A stretch of 64,000 nt of DNA, from the NCBI GenBank assembly GCA_038148895.1, contig JBBVGQ010000002.1; one strand, written 5' to 3'. Positions 55,227 to 64,000 of this stretch are shown one piece after another (positions within the stretch are counted from its first letter, which is position 1; each line of letters begins with the position of its first letter). The DNA comes from Tamlana sp038148895 (GTDB lineage: Bacteria; Bacteroidota; Bacteroidia; Flavobacteriales; Flavobacteriaceae). The notes under the pieces are model-generated. The model saw only the letters and a list, made by a program, of their open reading frames with translations, did no database searches and was not told the DNA's origin. Made by a program: the position numbers and the translations under genes.

Positions 55227-57461
55227 TTAGGGGTTTGATTTGTTGTCTTTAAACCGTTCAAAATCAGATTTAGTTTGAACCTTTGGGAACGTATTATTTG
55301 ACATGTTGGTGTCTGCAAATTCAAAATTTGGATCTAAATTTACTTTACTTACCTCTTTTTCCTTGATAAAGGTTTTTTTAATTTCATATTCGTTTCTGCG
55401 CCAAATTTGTGCAGGCAATTGGTCTATTTCTTTGGTACCATCAGTAAATATCCATTCAATGGTAACAGGCATAACCAGGCCACCAACATTTTTAATGGTA
55501 ACCTCGTAAATGTTTTTGCCTGAAAGCTCTTTTCTAATTTCTTTTTCATCAATTCTTGATAAAAATTGACCATACGCATTGTCAGGTGTATCCATCATAT
55601 TGATAACCTCTGGACCATTAGAAAAATCTTTTTGAGCTTCTGTAGCACCTTTTTCGTTTGCAGCTATTTTCACAGCTGAAGAATTATTTTTGTCTTCAAT
55701 GTTTGTGTTTTCTTCAAAAACCTTAAACCATTTTACATTGTTCAATTCCATATCTACATTATCCGTTGTAAAAAACCATCCTCTGTAAAACCAGTCTAGA
55801 TCGGTTGCTGTGGCATCTTCTAAAGTCCTGAACAAATCAGCAGGATTGGGATGTTTATATTTCCATCTATTGGCATATTCTTTAAACGCTTCATCAAAAA
55901 GTTCTTTTCCAATAATGGAGTTTCTCAACATTTGAAGACCAACCGTAGGTTTAATGTAAAAATTCATGCCAAACTGGTTGAAAAGTTCATTGTCTGAAGT
56001 TGTCATAATTGGCCTTAAAATGCTTTTGTCTCCATTCATGAAGGGAACAATGGTTTTTGGGGTAACACTGCTATAGTCTGGATAGCGCTCGGCTACCGTG
56101 CGTTGGTGAAGAAATGTGTTTAAGCCTTCATCCATCCACATCCATTTACGCTCATCCGAACTCACAATCATAGGAAACCAATTGTGCCCCACTTCATGGA
56201 TTATGGTGCCAACCATACTTTGTTTTGCTGCATTACTAATTTTTCCATTTACGGGTCTGCCTCCATTAAAACTAATCATTGGGAATTCCATGCCAATATT
56301 GGATGTATTTACCGAAATACAAACAGGGTATGGATAATCAAAAGTAGCTTCAGAATATACCTCAAGTGCTTGCTTAATGGCATTGGTAGATTCTTCCTGC
56401 CATACGGGCAACCCTTCTTTTGGATAAAAAGACATGGCCATAACGGTATTGGTTGGCAGCTTTACGGTCTGGGCATCCCACAAAAATTTTCTTGAAGAGG
56501 CAAAAGCGAAATCCCGAACATTCTCAGCTTTGAATTTCCAAGTTTTAAGCTTTTTTGATTTTCGTTTTTCGTTATCAACGGCTTCATCTTTGGTTATTAC
56601 CATAACAGGCTTGTCAAAGGACTTTTCCGCTTTTTTGAGCCTATTTAATTGTGTTTTAGTCAATACTGATTCACTGTTTAAAAGCGTGCCGGTTGATGCC
56701 ACAACATGGTCTTCAGGAACAGTGATTTCAACGTCGTAATCGCCAAATTCCAATGCAAATTCACCTAATTTTTGAAATTGTTGATTTTGCCAGCCCTCAG
56801 TGTCATTGTACACTGCCATTCTCGGGAACCAGTGGGCTATGAGATAAACTGTGTTGTCATCTTCAGGAAAATATTCATAACCTTCCCTTGATAATAAAAA
56901 TAGGCTTCTGTCGGTAATTGGATAGGACCATGCTATGGATAACGTTGCAGATTCACCAGAGTTTAGCGAATTATTCAGCTTCACCTTCATCATGGTATTG
57001 TTTACCAGTGTTTTCAGGTTATTCCCTTCGCCATCCTTGACATATTTTATGGAGTAGCCAGCAGGAAAATCCATTGCCCGGGTTAAAAATTGCATTTGTC
57101 TGGAGGTTATGCCGTCTTTCACATTGTTGTTAATGCTTCCAAAGTCTTCATTTCCCTTTTTATTGACATTTTGTTCCAGTTGTAACCATAAGTAACTTAA
57201 ATCTTCGGGTGAATTGTTATGATAGGTTATCATTTCTTCACCCAAAATCATATTGTTTTTTTCATCAAGGGTTACTTTTATTTTATAGTCAGCACGCTGT
57301 TGCCAATACGCTTTCCCGGGGGCACCACTGGCTGTTCTGTAACTGTTTGGGGGAGAAATTAAATTATCAATGGGTTCAAACTTTCCCTGCCATGGCTGGT
57401 TTTGTGCATTAAAACTTAGAAAAGGGCAAACCAGTAACAGGACGAACAGAAGTCTTCGCAT
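55227..57461 (-). CDS. M1-family zinc metallopeptidase, exported
   Basis: The 744-residue protein has a signal peptide ending LSFNAQ. The M1 zinc site HEVGHNWFP is followed 18 residues later by the third ligand Glu in MWMDEGLNTF. The substrate-binding motif is GMEFPM instead of GAMEN, as in Bacteroidota M1 relatives. An N-terminal beta-saddle domain precedes the catalytic domain. Role: aminopeptidase-like in the periplasm. It is divergent from ppa, with an inverted repeat in between. Confidence 0.9.
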   Translation of the reverse strand: MRRLLFVLLLVCPFLSFNAQNQPWQGKFEPIDNLISPPNSYRTASGAPGKAYWQQRADYKIKVTLDEKNNMILGEEMITYHNNSPEDLSYLWLQLEQNVNKKGNEDFGSINNNVKDGITSRQMQFLTRAMDFPAGYSIKYVKDGEGNNLKTLVNNTMMKVKLNNSLNSGESATLSIAWSYPITDRSLFLLSREGYEYFPEDDNTVYLIAHWFPRMAVYNDTEGWQNQQFQKLGEFALEFGDYDVEITVPEDHVVASTGTLLNSESVLTKTQLNRLKKAEKSFDKPVMVITKDEAVDNEKRKSKKLKTWKFKAENVRDFAFASSRKFLWDAQTVKLPTNTVMAMSFYPKEGLPVWQEESTNAIKQALEVYSEATFDYPYPVCISVNTSNIGMEFPMISFNGGRPVNGKISNAAKQSMVGTIIHEVGHNWFPMIVSSDERKWMWMDEGLNTFLHQRTVAERYPDYSSVTPKTIVPFMNGDKSILRPIMTTSDNELFNQFGMNFYIKPTVGLQMLRNSIIGKELFDEAFKEYANRWKYKHPNPADLFRTLEDATATDLDWFYRGWFFTTDNVDMELNNVKWFKVFEENTNIEDKNNSSAVKIAANEKGATEAQKDFSNGPEVINMMDTPDNAYGQFLSRIDEKEIRKELSGKNIYEVTIKNVGGLVMPVTIEWIFTDGTKEIDQLPAQIWRRNEYEIKKTFIKEKEVSKVNLDPNFEFADTNMSNNTFPKVQTKSDFERFKDNKSNP

Positions 57462-57517
57462 TATTAATTAGTTATTTAAATTAGTCTAGGACAATATATG
57501 AAATATTAAAACATTTA

Positions 57518-57538
57518 TCCTAATAATTATGATTAGGA
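57518..57538. promoter_or_regulatory. Inverted repeat TCCTAAT-N7-ATTAGGA between divergent M1 peptidase and ppa genes
   Basis: A perfect 7+7 palindrome with a 7-base centre lies 51 bases upstream of the ppa -33 element. It is a plausible operator; no cognate regulator is evident in the window. Confidence 0.35.
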
Positions 57539-57588
57539 CGAAATCGACACTAATGTTTGAAAAAAACGGATAAAACATTTTGTTTTTG

Positions 57589-57619
57589 TTGCTTTACGGA
57601 ATAGCGTTCTGTAAATTTG
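57589..57619 (+). promoter_or_regulatory. Promoter of ppa
   Basis: TTG at 57589-57591, a 20-base spacer and TAAATTTG at 57612-57619 match the consensus, giving a leader of about 17 bases. Confidence 0.75.
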
Positions 57620-57641
57620 CAGCGCAAAAAAGCAAGTAAAT

Positions 57642-58169
57642 ATGGCAAATAAAAAAAACTTAACATTCGATGTGTTAATTGAAATACCAAAGGGAAGTAG
57701 AAATAAATACGAATACGATTTTACTTTGCACAAAATTCGCTTTGATAGAACCCTGTTTTCTTCAATGATGTATCCAGGAGATTACGGTTTTATACCTGAA
57801 ACTTTGGCTTTAGATCAAGATCCTTTGGATATTCTGGTACTATCTACTGAGCCATCATATCCTATGGTTGTTATGGAAGTTAGGCCAATTGGTGTTTTCC
57901 ATATGACCGATGAAAAAGGACCTGATGAAAAATTAATTTGTGTACCGGTTTCAGATCCAGTTTGGAGCAAACGAAGTGATATTACAGATTTGAACCCACA
58001 TAGACTAAAAGAAATAGAGCACTTTTTTCAGGTTTACAAAGATTTGGAAGAGAAGAAAGTTGATGTTGGTGGATGGGGCAATGCAGAAGAAGCCAGAAGA
58101 ATATATTTTGAATGTGTACAGCGTTATGAAGAGAGTGAACACAAGAAAAAAAGAACATTTACCATCTAG
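57642..58169 (+). CDS. ppa: Soluble inorganic pyrophosphatase
   Basis: The 175-residue family I enzyme hydrolyses pyrophosphate in the cytoplasm. It shows GSRNKYEYD, FDRTLFSSMMYPGDYGFIP and the metal-binding DQDPLDILVL. Length is standard. It has its own promoter and terminator and is followed by the membrane pyrophosphatase gene. Confidence 0.96.
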   Translation: MANKKNLTFDVLIEIPKGSRNKYEYDFTLHKIRFDRTLFSSMMYPGDYGFIPETLALDQDPLDILVLSTEPSYPMVVMEVRPIGVFHMTDEKGPDEKLICVPVSDPVWSKRSDITDLNPHRLKEIEHFFQVYKDLEEKKVDVGGWGNAEEARRIYFECVQRYEESEHKKKRTFTI

Positions 58170-58203
58170 ATTATCATATTGATAATATATCCTAAAAAAA
58201 TTG

Positions 58204-58233
58204 AACCATCTTAAATATAAGGTGGTTTTTTTT
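58204..58233 (+). terminator. Intrinsic terminator of ppa
   Basis: A 9-bp stem with one G-U pair (AACCATCTT 58204-58212, AAGGTGGTT 58219-58227) and a 6-base loop is followed by a T run to 58233. Confidence 0.8.
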
Positions 58234-58249
58234 ATCACTTATATTTTCC

Positions 58250-58257
58250 TATTTTTG
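58250..58257 (+). promoter_or_regulatory. -7 element of hppA
   Basis: TATTTTTG lies 40 bases before the start codon. No TTG is found at the expected -33 position, because the ppa terminator T-run occupies it. Confidence 0.45.
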
Positions 58258-58297
58258 GCAGCATTGAAAAATATTAACTTAAAATAACTGACTGAAT

Positions 58298-60694
58298 ATG
58301 GAATTAATAGTGAAGTTTTTGCCGCTTTTTGGCGTATTGGCTTTGGCGTTTGTATTTATTAAAAGTGCATGGGTATCAAAGCAAGACCAAGGTGATGAAA
58401 AAATGATAAGAATAGCTAAAAACATTGCCGACGGAGCAATGTCATTCTTAAAAGCAGAGTACAAAATATTATCTGTTTTTGTGGTTGCTGTAGCCATCTT
58501 ATTGTATTTCAAGGGAAGTTCTGAAGAGGGGTCTAATGGTATGGTTGCGGTATCTTTTATTGTTGGGGCTATTTGTTCTGCTTTAGCTGGTTTTATCGGT
58601 ATGAAAGTTGCTACCAAGGCAAATGTTAGAACAACGAGCGCTGCCAGAAGCTCATTAGGAAAGGCTTTGGAAGTTGCCTTTGCCGGAGGTGCTGTAATGG
58701 GCTTGGGTGTTGTAGGTTTGGGAGTTTTAGGACTTAGCGGACTTTTTATGATTTACAGTGAAATGGGCTGGGGAACTGCTGAAGTACTTAATGTGCTTTC
58801 TGGATTCTCTCTTGGTGCTTCTTCTATTGCATTATTTGCACGTGTTGGAGGTGGCATTTATACTAAAGCTGCTGATGTTGGGGCGGATTTAGTTGGGAAG
58901 GTTGAAGCTGGTATTCCTGAAGACCACCCTTTAAACCCGGCTACTATTGCCGATAACGTTGGTGATAACGTTGGTGACGTTGCAGGTATGGGCGCTGATT
59001 TATTTGAGTCCTACGTTGGGTCTATTATTGGAACAATGGTTTTGGGAGCTTTAATTTCAACTGAAGGCTTTAATGGCTTAGGCGCTGTTTATTTGCCATT
59101 GGTGTTGGCTGCCATAGGTATCATTATGTCTATTATAGGTACATTTTTTGTTAAAGTGAAAGATGGTGGTTCACCTCATAAGGCACTGAATATTGGTGAG
59201 TTTGGTTCGGCCGGACTAATGGTTGTTGCTTCCTATTTTATTATTGATCAAATGCTTGTTGGCGCTGAAGGCTTACCTCACGGTTCTATGGGTGTTTTTA
59301 TAGCCGTAATAGCTGGTTTAGTAGCAGGTTTGGCCGTAGGAAAGGTAACTGAATATTACACAGGCACAGGTACAAAACCAGTAAATGCTATTGTTAGACA
59401 GTCTGAAACTGGTGCTGCAACCAACATCATCGCTGGTTTGGGTACAGGTATGATGTCTACCATGATTCCAATTCTTTTAATTGCTGCTGCAATTTTAGTA
59501 TCCCACCATTTTGCGGGATTATATGGTATAGCCATTGCTGCCGTTGGAATGTTGGCTAATACAGGTATTCAGTTGGCTGTTGATGCTTACGGACCGATTT
59601 CAGATAATGCCGGTGGTATTGCGGAGATGGCTGAATTACCTAGTGAAGTTAGAGAGCGTACTGACAAGTTGGATGCTGTTGGTAATACTACCGCGGCCAT
59701 TGGTAAAGGATTTGCCATCGCTTCTGCTGCTTTAACAGCCTTGGCATTATTTGCTGCTTTTATGGAAACGGCTGGTGTAAAAACTATTGATGTATCCCAG
59801 CCAGATATTATGGCAGGACTACTGGTAGGAGGTATGCTTCCATTTGTGTTTTCTGCACTTTCTATGAATGCTGTTGGTCGTGCTGCTATGGCGATGATAG
59901 AGGAGGTACGTCGTCAATTTAGAGATATCCCTGCCCTTAAAGGTGCTCTTGAGGTTATGCGTAAATACAACTCCGACATGAGCAAGGCTTCTGATGCCGA
60001 TAGAAAAATATTTGATGCCGCTGATGGTGTGGCCGAGTACGATAAGTGCGTTGCTATTTCAACTACAGCCTCTATAAAGGAAATGGTACTTCCTGGATTA
60101 TTGGCCATTGCAGTGCCCGTTGCTGTAGGCTTTATTGGAGGTGCTGAAATGTTAGGTGGTCTACTGGCGGGTGTAACAACTTGCGGTGTGCTTATGGCAA
60201 TCTTCCAATCTAATGCTGGTGGAGCATGGGATAATGCTAAAAAAACCATTGAAGAGCAAGGCAAAAAAGGGACGGATGCTCACAAAGCTGCAGTGGTTGG
60301 TGATACTGTGGGCGACCCATTTAAAGATACTTCAGGGCCTTCTTTAAATATTTTGTTGAAATTAATGTCTGTTGTAGCCTTGGTAATTGCTCCAAGTATT
60401 GCTTTATCTTCTGATGTTGTTACGGCTTATGTTTCAGAAAATAATCAAATGGAAAATGTTGAGGTTGTTAAAAACGTGAAGGTAGAAATGACCAGAAATG
60501 ATGATGGAACTGTTAAGGCTATTGTAACTACAATTACAACCAAAGATGGTGAGAAATCTACTGAATATGAAACTTTTGAAGGTTTAGAAGAAGAAGTAAA
60601 AATAAAGATTGAAGCCCTAGAAAAGAATATTGAAAACGGACAAGCCAAAATTAAAAAGGTAATCAAGTCCGTTGAAAAAGAAGTAGTAAATTAA
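58298..60694 (+). CDS. hppA: Membrane-bound ion-translocating pyrophosphatase with a C-terminal extension
   Basis: The 798-residue protein has about 16 membrane helices and couples pyrophosphate hydrolysis to H+ or Na+ export. Signatures: GGGIYTKAADVGADLVGKVE, DNVGDNVGDVAGMGADLF and VGDTVGDPFKDTSGPS. The Ala in VGNTTAAIGKG fits the K+-dependent class, where K+-independent enzymes have Lys. After the last helix (LSSDVVTAYV) an extra tail of about 80 charged, non-hydrophobic residues follows, making it longer than typical members (about 660-730). A terminator is at 60720-60746. Confidence 0.95.
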   Translation: MELIVKFLPLFGVLALAFVFIKSAWVSKQDQGDEKMIRIAKNIADGAMSFLKAEYKILSVFVVAVAILLYFKGSSEEGSNGMVAVSFIVGAICSALAGFIGMKVATKANVRTTSAARSSLGKALEVAFAGGAVMGLGVVGLGVLGLSGLFMIYSEMGWGTAEVLNVLSGFSLGASSIALFARVGGGIYTKAADVGADLVGKVEAGIPEDHPLNPATIADNVGDNVGDVAGMGADLFESYVGSIIGTMVLGALISTEGFNGLGAVYLPLVLAAIGIIMSIIGTFFVKVKDGGSPHKALNIGEFGSAGLMVVASYFIIDQMLVGAEGLPHGSMGVFIAVIAGLVAGLAVGKVTEYYTGTGTKPVNAIVRQSETGAATNIIAGLGTGMMSTMIPILLIAAAILVSHHFAGLYGIAIAAVGMLANTGIQLAVDAYGPISDNAGGIAEMAELPSEVRERTDKLDAVGNTTAAIGKGFAIASAALTALALFAAFMETAGVKTIDVSQPDIMAGLLVGGMLPFVFSALSMNAVGRAAMAMIEEVRRQFRDIPALKGALEVMRKYNSDMSKASDADRKIFDAADGVAEYDKCVAISTTASIKEMVLPGLLAIAVPVAVGFIGGAEMLGGLLAGVTTCGVLMAIFQSNAGGAWDNAKKTIEEQGKKGTDAHKAAVVGDTVGDPFKDTSGPSLNILLKLMSVVALVIAPSIALSSDVVTAYVSENNQMENVEVVKNVKVEMTRNDDGTVKAIVTTITTKDGEKSTEYETFEGLEEEVKIKIEALEKNIENGQAKIKKVIKSVEKEVVN

Positions 60695-60719
60695 CTAGCT
60701 AAACTTTTTTCAGAAAATT

Positions 60720-60746
60720 AACCACGCAAAAAGGCGTGGTTTTTTT
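60720..60746 (+). terminator. Intrinsic terminator of hppA
   Basis: A perfect 8-bp stem (AACCACGC / GCGTGGTT) with a 6-base loop is followed by seven T. It lies 26 bases after the stop. Confidence 0.85.
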
Positions 60747-60774
60747 GTATTTTAGAATGTTTTAAATAGGCAGA

Positions 60775-61776
60775 ATGTTTAAAAAAGATCCGCTTCAAAT
60801 AATTGCTTTTCAAACCTATGGAAAAGCTAATCATTTGTATCTAAGAGGTCGAGCTTTAGAAGATGAAAGCATCGACTTAGAACAAAAAGGGGCATTTAAG
60901 CTGTTGTTCAATGCTTGGAAACGTTTTGAAACGGATGAAATTAAAAATGCCGAACTTATAATAAAGGTTGGAAATAGTAAGTTCTTCAATACAAAAACTA
61001 ATGAAAGGGGGTATTTTTTATTGGACGAAAAGGTTGAAAACCTTAGTGCTTTTGCTAACGATGAGGGCTGGGTAAACCTTGAGTGCTCGTACAAAAAGGA
61101 TAACTCAAAAAGAACCATTCAATCAAAAAACAGGTTTCCAGCCGAGATGTTAATCCCTTCAAATAAAGCTTCTTTTGGTATTATTAGTGATATTGACGAT
61201 ACCATTTTACATACGGGAATAGCATCTCCGTTAAAGTGGCGGGTAGTTTTTAATACATTGTTGACATCTGCCGGAAAACGCTTGCCACTTGAAGGCGCCC
61301 CAGAGTTTTATAATTTGTTGCACCAAGGAAAAAGTGGAAACGAAGCCAATCCTGTTTTTTATGTAAGCCACAGCCCGTGGAATTTATATAGGTATCTAGA
61401 GTATTTTTTAAAGAAGCATAATTTTCCGAAAGGCCCCATTATTTTAAGAAACTTTCCAAAACCATTCACAAGAAAATCTAATCCCAATATACCTCAAAAA
61501 CAAAAGGAAATTTTAAACTTGCTAAAAACATACCCCAATTTAAAATTCATACTTATCGGTGATATTGGGGAACATGATCCTTATATTTATTTGGAAATAG
61601 CAGAAATGTATCCTGAAAACATCTTAGCTATTTATCTAAGAAGTGTGAACCATAAAGCGAAAATTAAGCGGGTAAAAGAGTTATATAAAAATTATAGAAC
61701 AACACCTGTGCTTTTGGTGGAGAGCAGTGAGCAGGCTTTACAGCATGCAAAAAAGCATGGTTTTATAGCATCTTAA
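60775..61776 (+). CDS. DUF2183/App1-type phosphatase-like protein
   Basis: The 333-residue protein has the HAD-type motif SDIDDTILHTG of DUF2183 (App1 phosphatidate phosphatase domain) at about residue 138. It is followed by FYVSHSPWNLYRYLEYFL, GPIILRNF and the third acidic motif LIGDIGEHDPYIY. The N-terminal 120 residues are a beta-rich domain. It probably acts on a phospholipid or phosphate ester; the substrate is unproven. Its stop overlaps the convergent nucleoside kinase gene by 4 bases. Confidence 0.85.
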   Translation: MFKKDPLQIIAFQTYGKANHLYLRGRALEDESIDLEQKGAFKLLFNAWKRFETDEIKNAELIIKVGNSKFFNTKTNERGYFLLDEKVENLSAFANDEGWVNLECSYKKDNSKRTIQSKNRFPAEMLIPSNKASFGIISDIDDTILHTGIASPLKWRVVFNTLLTSAGKRLPLEGAPEFYNLLHQGKSGNEANPVFYVSHSPWNLYRYLEYFLKKHNFPKGPIILRNFPKPFTRKSNPNIPQKQKEILNLLKTYPNLKFILIGDIGEHDPYIYLEIAEMYPENILAIYLRSVNHKAKIKRVKELYKNYRTTPVLLVESSEQALQHAKKHGFIAS

Positions 61777-62387
61777 AACAGCCCATGAATTTCAGCATCA
61801 ATGGTGTTGATTACGCGGCCTAAATCTTCTGGGTTGTCCACAAAGTTAAGGTTGTCAACATCAATAATAAGAAGTTTTCCTTTATTATAGCCATGAATCC
61901 AGGCTTCGTAACGTTCATTTAGTCGACTTAAATAATCGATGCTTATTGAATTTTCATAATCCCTGCCACGTTTGTGTATTTGGGATACTAAATTAGGTAT
62001 AGAGCTTCTTAAATATATTAAAACATCAGGCCCTTGCACTAAAGACTCCATTAAATCAAAAAGCGTTTTGTAATTCTCAAAATCACGATTGGTCATCAAA
62101 CCCATGGCGTGCAAGTTAGGTGCAAAAATATGGGCATCTTCGTAAATGGTTCGGTCTTGAATAATATCTTTTCCGCTTTGCCGTATTTGAAGTACTTGTC
62201 TGAACCTACTGTTTAAGAAGTAAACCTGCAAATTAAAACTCCATCGTGCCATTTGGTTATAGAAATCATCCAAATAAGGATTGTCCACAACATCTTCAAG
62301 CTGGGCTTCCCATTTATAATGTTTTGCCAATAATTTTGTTAAAGTGGTTTTTCCAGCGCCAATGTTTCCGGCAACAGCAATATGCAT
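61773..62387 (-). CDS. Deoxynucleoside kinase
   Basis: The 204-residue protein has the P-loop AGNIGAGKTTL at residue 6, QDRTIYEDAHIFA (the family's DR motif) and a lid KRGRDYE. It belongs to the dNK/dGK/dCK family that phosphorylates deoxynucleosides for salvage. Length is normal. It follows the exported hypothetical gene by 4 bases on the minus strand. Confidence 0.92.
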   Translation of the reverse strand: MHIAVAGNIGAGKTTLTKLLAKHYKWEAQLEDVVDNPYLDDFYNQMARWSFNLQVYFLNSRFRQVLQIRQSGKDIIQDRTIYEDAHIFAPNLHAMGLMTNRDFENYKTLFDLMESLVQGPDVLIYLRSSIPNLVSQIHKRGRDYENSISIDYLSRLNERYEAWIHGYNKGKLLIIDVDNLNFVDNPEDLGRVINTIDAEIHGLF

Positions 62388-62391
62388 AGTT

Positions 62392-63171
62392 TTAATTGAT
62401 TTTTAGTTGCAATTCATGAAGGCTTTCGCTGTCGTAAATATACAAGGTTTCGTTGGTAAGAGAAAACTGTTTTATTAAAAAATTGGGAGCGGATATGCGA
62501 ATAGGGTTGTTATTATTTTTACTTAAATAGAAAAGCGAATCACCTTTTTTAAAGACAATATTTTCATTGCTTACCACAATTGACGTGAATCCATCGTTCT
62601 TCATTTTTTTAGCAAGACTCCCGAAATAATTGTAAACGTACAAATAGTTTTTAGTGAGTAGATAGCACCAATTGTAATCACTTTTTAAATCTAAAACATC
62701 GCTTTGAACGGGAGCAGTTTGGGCTCTGGTTATGAGCTTTTTATAGTCAAAAAGTTCAAGTTTTTGCGTGTCTTGATTGAATAACCAAATGTTATTGTCA
62801 AAACCTGTCGATATATGTGTGATGTTTTTATATGGAGATAGCGTGTTAAAGTCTATTTTAAAGATTTCGGCCAACCTATTGTCAAGTATAATAACGGTAT
62901 TGAAGTCTTTATAAAACAGATTAATTTTTAAGGGGTTGAACGTATTTACCGAGAACAAGTTACCTAATTGAAGATTATTATACGTTGTAGTTTGTTGCTC
63001 GCCTTTTTTATAAAAAACATTACTTTTGGTGAAATAGATGTTGCCAAAATTATCTGCTGAAACGAGCATGTCAATATCCAACTTTGTCTTTTTCATGGAT
63101 TCTGTTTCAATTATCTCTTGCGAAAAAATTGAAGATGATAAAAATAAAAAGAGATAAATAACATGTTTCAT
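62392..63171 (-). CDS. Hypothetical exported propeller-like protein
   Basis: The chosen start (63171, MKHVIYLFLFLSSSIFSQ) gives 259 residues with a clean signal peptide; an ATG six codons upstream adds MYFYRY, which spoils the signal. The mature protein is made of repeated short beta motifs (SADNFGNIYFTKSNVFY, STGFDNNIWLFNQDT, NYLYVYNYFGSL) and resembles a beta-propeller without a catalytic motif. It is transcribed with the nucleoside kinase gene. Function unknown. Confidence 0.72.
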   Translation of the reverse strand: MKHVIYLFLFLSSSIFSQEIIETESMKKTKLDIDMLVSADNFGNIYFTKSNVFYKKGEQQTTTYNNLQLGNLFSVNTFNPLKINLFYKDFNTVIILDNRLAEIFKIDFNTLSPYKNITHISTGFDNNIWLFNQDTQKLELFDYKKLITRAQTAPVQSDVLDLKSDYNWCYLLTKNYLYVYNYFGSLAKKMKNDGFTSIVVSNENIVFKKGDSLFYLSKNNNNPIRISAPNFLIKQFSLTNETLYIYDSESLHELQLKIN

Positions 63172-63294
63172 ATAACGATAAAAGTACAAAAATGGAAGAG
63201 CTTTTTGCTAATTAACGTTTAGATTTTGTTGTATTGTATTGAGGTTGAGAAACTTTATTTTTTAATTGTAATTTTTTTAGTGGAGCACCATTTT

Positions 63295-63328
63295 TTGTTT
63301 GATAATATGAATAACTATGATATATTTG
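63295..63328 (+). promoter_or_regulatory. Promoter of tRNA-Tyr
   Basis: TTG at 63295-63297, a 23-base spacer (the upper end of the usual range) and TATATTTG at 63321-63328 precede the tRNA by 11 bases. Confidence 0.65.
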
Positions 63329-63339
63329 CCCACGGTTTT

Positions 63340-63422
63340 GGGGAGATACTCAAGCGGCCAACGAGGACAGACTGTAAATCTGTTGTTTTTTAACTTCGCA
63401 GGTTCGAATCCTGCTCTCCCCA
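63340..63422 (+). tRNA. tRNA-Tyr (GTA)
   Basis: The 83-base class II tRNA has acceptor GGGGAGA/TCTCCCC with discriminator A, anticodon stem-loop CAGA-CTGTAAA-TCTG, a long variable arm and the T arm CGCAGGTTCGAATCCTGC. CCA is not encoded (CACG follows). Confidence 0.95.
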
Positions 63423-63431
63423 CGTTTATTT

Positions 63432-63464
63432 AAAAAGTCTGCTCTTGCAGACTTTTTCGTTTTT
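63432..63464 (+). terminator. Intrinsic terminator of tRNA-Tyr
   Basis: A perfect 11-bp stem (AAAAAGTCTGC 63432-63442, GCAGACTTTTT 63447-63457) with a TCTT loop and a T-rich tail begins 10 bases after the tRNA. Confidence 0.85.
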
Positions 63465-63532
63465 AATCATTAGAGTAAATGACCAATCCATAAAAAATCC
63501 CATTTAATTTTTTACGACAGAGCTTTTAAAGT

Positions 63533-63979
63533 TTAAATGTAAATAGTTAGCATATTTACATTGTCATCAAATTCAAAAGAATATTCACTTGTTACTTCTA
63601 AGTTTTCAATATCTCCAAAATCACAGCAACTATTTGTTTTAGGAGGTGTAATTTCATATAAAAGCAGTATTTCTGTTAAATTTTCAACGCTAATAGTCTG
63701 GTTTAATTGGTTTGGAACGATTGCAATGGTCTTGTTGTATATGCTTTCACTTTCAGGTAAAATGAAAAAGCTAATACTTTCGTTATTCACATTAATAATG
63801 GAAATATTGTCAGATGTTAAGTTGTTTTCTTGAATATAATTGTTGCTAGTTTTCGAATTAATTAATTTAACATAAATGGCTAACGAAATGCAATCAACTG
63901 CTGAGCAATCGGGTGTATTATCGTTTTTATCGCAGCTAATTGCCAATAAGGTTAAAAAGGAAAGTACAATTTTTCTCAT
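63533..63979 (-). CDS. Hypothetical lipoprotein
   Basis: The 148-residue protein has a lipobox (LTLLAISCDKN). The mature part contains a Cys pair near the N-terminus (DCSAVDCIS) and another (NSCCDFG) near the end, with beta-strand character between. No family is recognised. The start ATG is at 63979, so the gene is complete in the window. Confidence 0.65.
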   Translation of the reverse strand: MRKIVLSFLTLLAISCDKNDNTPDCSAVDCISLAIYVKLINSKTSNNYIQENNLTSDNISIINVNNESISFFILPESESIYNKTIAIVPNQLNQTISVENLTEILLLYEITPPKTNSCCDFGDIENLEVTSEYSFEFDDNVNMLTIYI

Positions 63980-64000
63980 TCAAATAATTTTAACTAAGAT

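Noticed and set aside
1..64000. CRISPR arrays, insertion sequences, phage genes, integrases
   Set aside because: No regularly spaced repeats, transposase or integrase motifs were seen; the two tRNA genes show no adjacent duplicated 3' ends that would mark an attachment site.

Overview
The window looks like chromosomal DNA of a member of the Bacteroidota, most likely a flavobacterium. The evidence is low G+C, A-rich leaders without Shine-Dalgarno sequences, promoters of the form TTG-N19-23-TAnnTTTG (for example before both tRNA genes, the HU gene and ppa), many lipoprotein signals, four proteins ending in type IX secretion (T9SS) sorting domains, and Bacteroidota-typical genes such as the DUF4290 gene.

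Bases 1 to about 43.4 kb are one large carbohydrate-utilisation region whose left part lies outside the window. A forward run (2-13525) encodes a truncated GH2, three GH43 proteins (one with two catalytic modules), a GH27, a small repeat lipoprotein, a GH2, a GH30 and a GH31. The centre (13.6-28.5 kb) holds four very large secreted proteins with T9SS tails: a LamG/tandem-GH43 protein on the minus strand, and, on the plus strand, a GH128-like multidomain protein, an unassigned TIM-barrel-like protein with ricin-type, FN3 and LamG modules, and a fusion of FG-GAP repeats with a vanadium-haloperoxidase-like domain. A LacZ-type GH2, galK and galT follow, so released galactose can enter the Leloir pathway. 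A minus-strand operon (42133-34794) encodes GH105, GH27 with an NPCBM module, GH3 and a DUF2264 (GH154-type) protein. GH43, GH2, GH27, GH105, GH154 and galactose genes together suggest an arabinogalactan-like, uronic-acid-capped galactan as substrate. This is inference: the GH128 and GH30 proteins would also fit a beta-1,3/1,6-glucan. No SusC/SusD pair or hybrid two-component regulator is in the window.

From 43.5 to 46.2 kb lies a small regulator-controlled set (AraC-type regulator, two small membrane proteins, an NmrA-like reductase) with a well-formed candidate operator: two 16-bp direct repeats spaced 21 bp, just upstream of a -7 element.

From 46.4 kb to the end the window is housekeeping: tRNA-Met, a START-like protein, a class IV aminotransferase, YqgE/AlgH, HU, Fmt, RecQ, an AAA_28 ATPase, DUF493, DUF4290, MurA (Asp at the usual catalytic Cys), an M1 peptidase, soluble and membrane pyrophosphatases side by side, a DUF2183 phosphatase-like protein, a deoxynucleoside kinase, two hypothetical exported proteins and tRNA-Tyr. 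Several clear intrinsic terminators and promoters mark the transcription units here.
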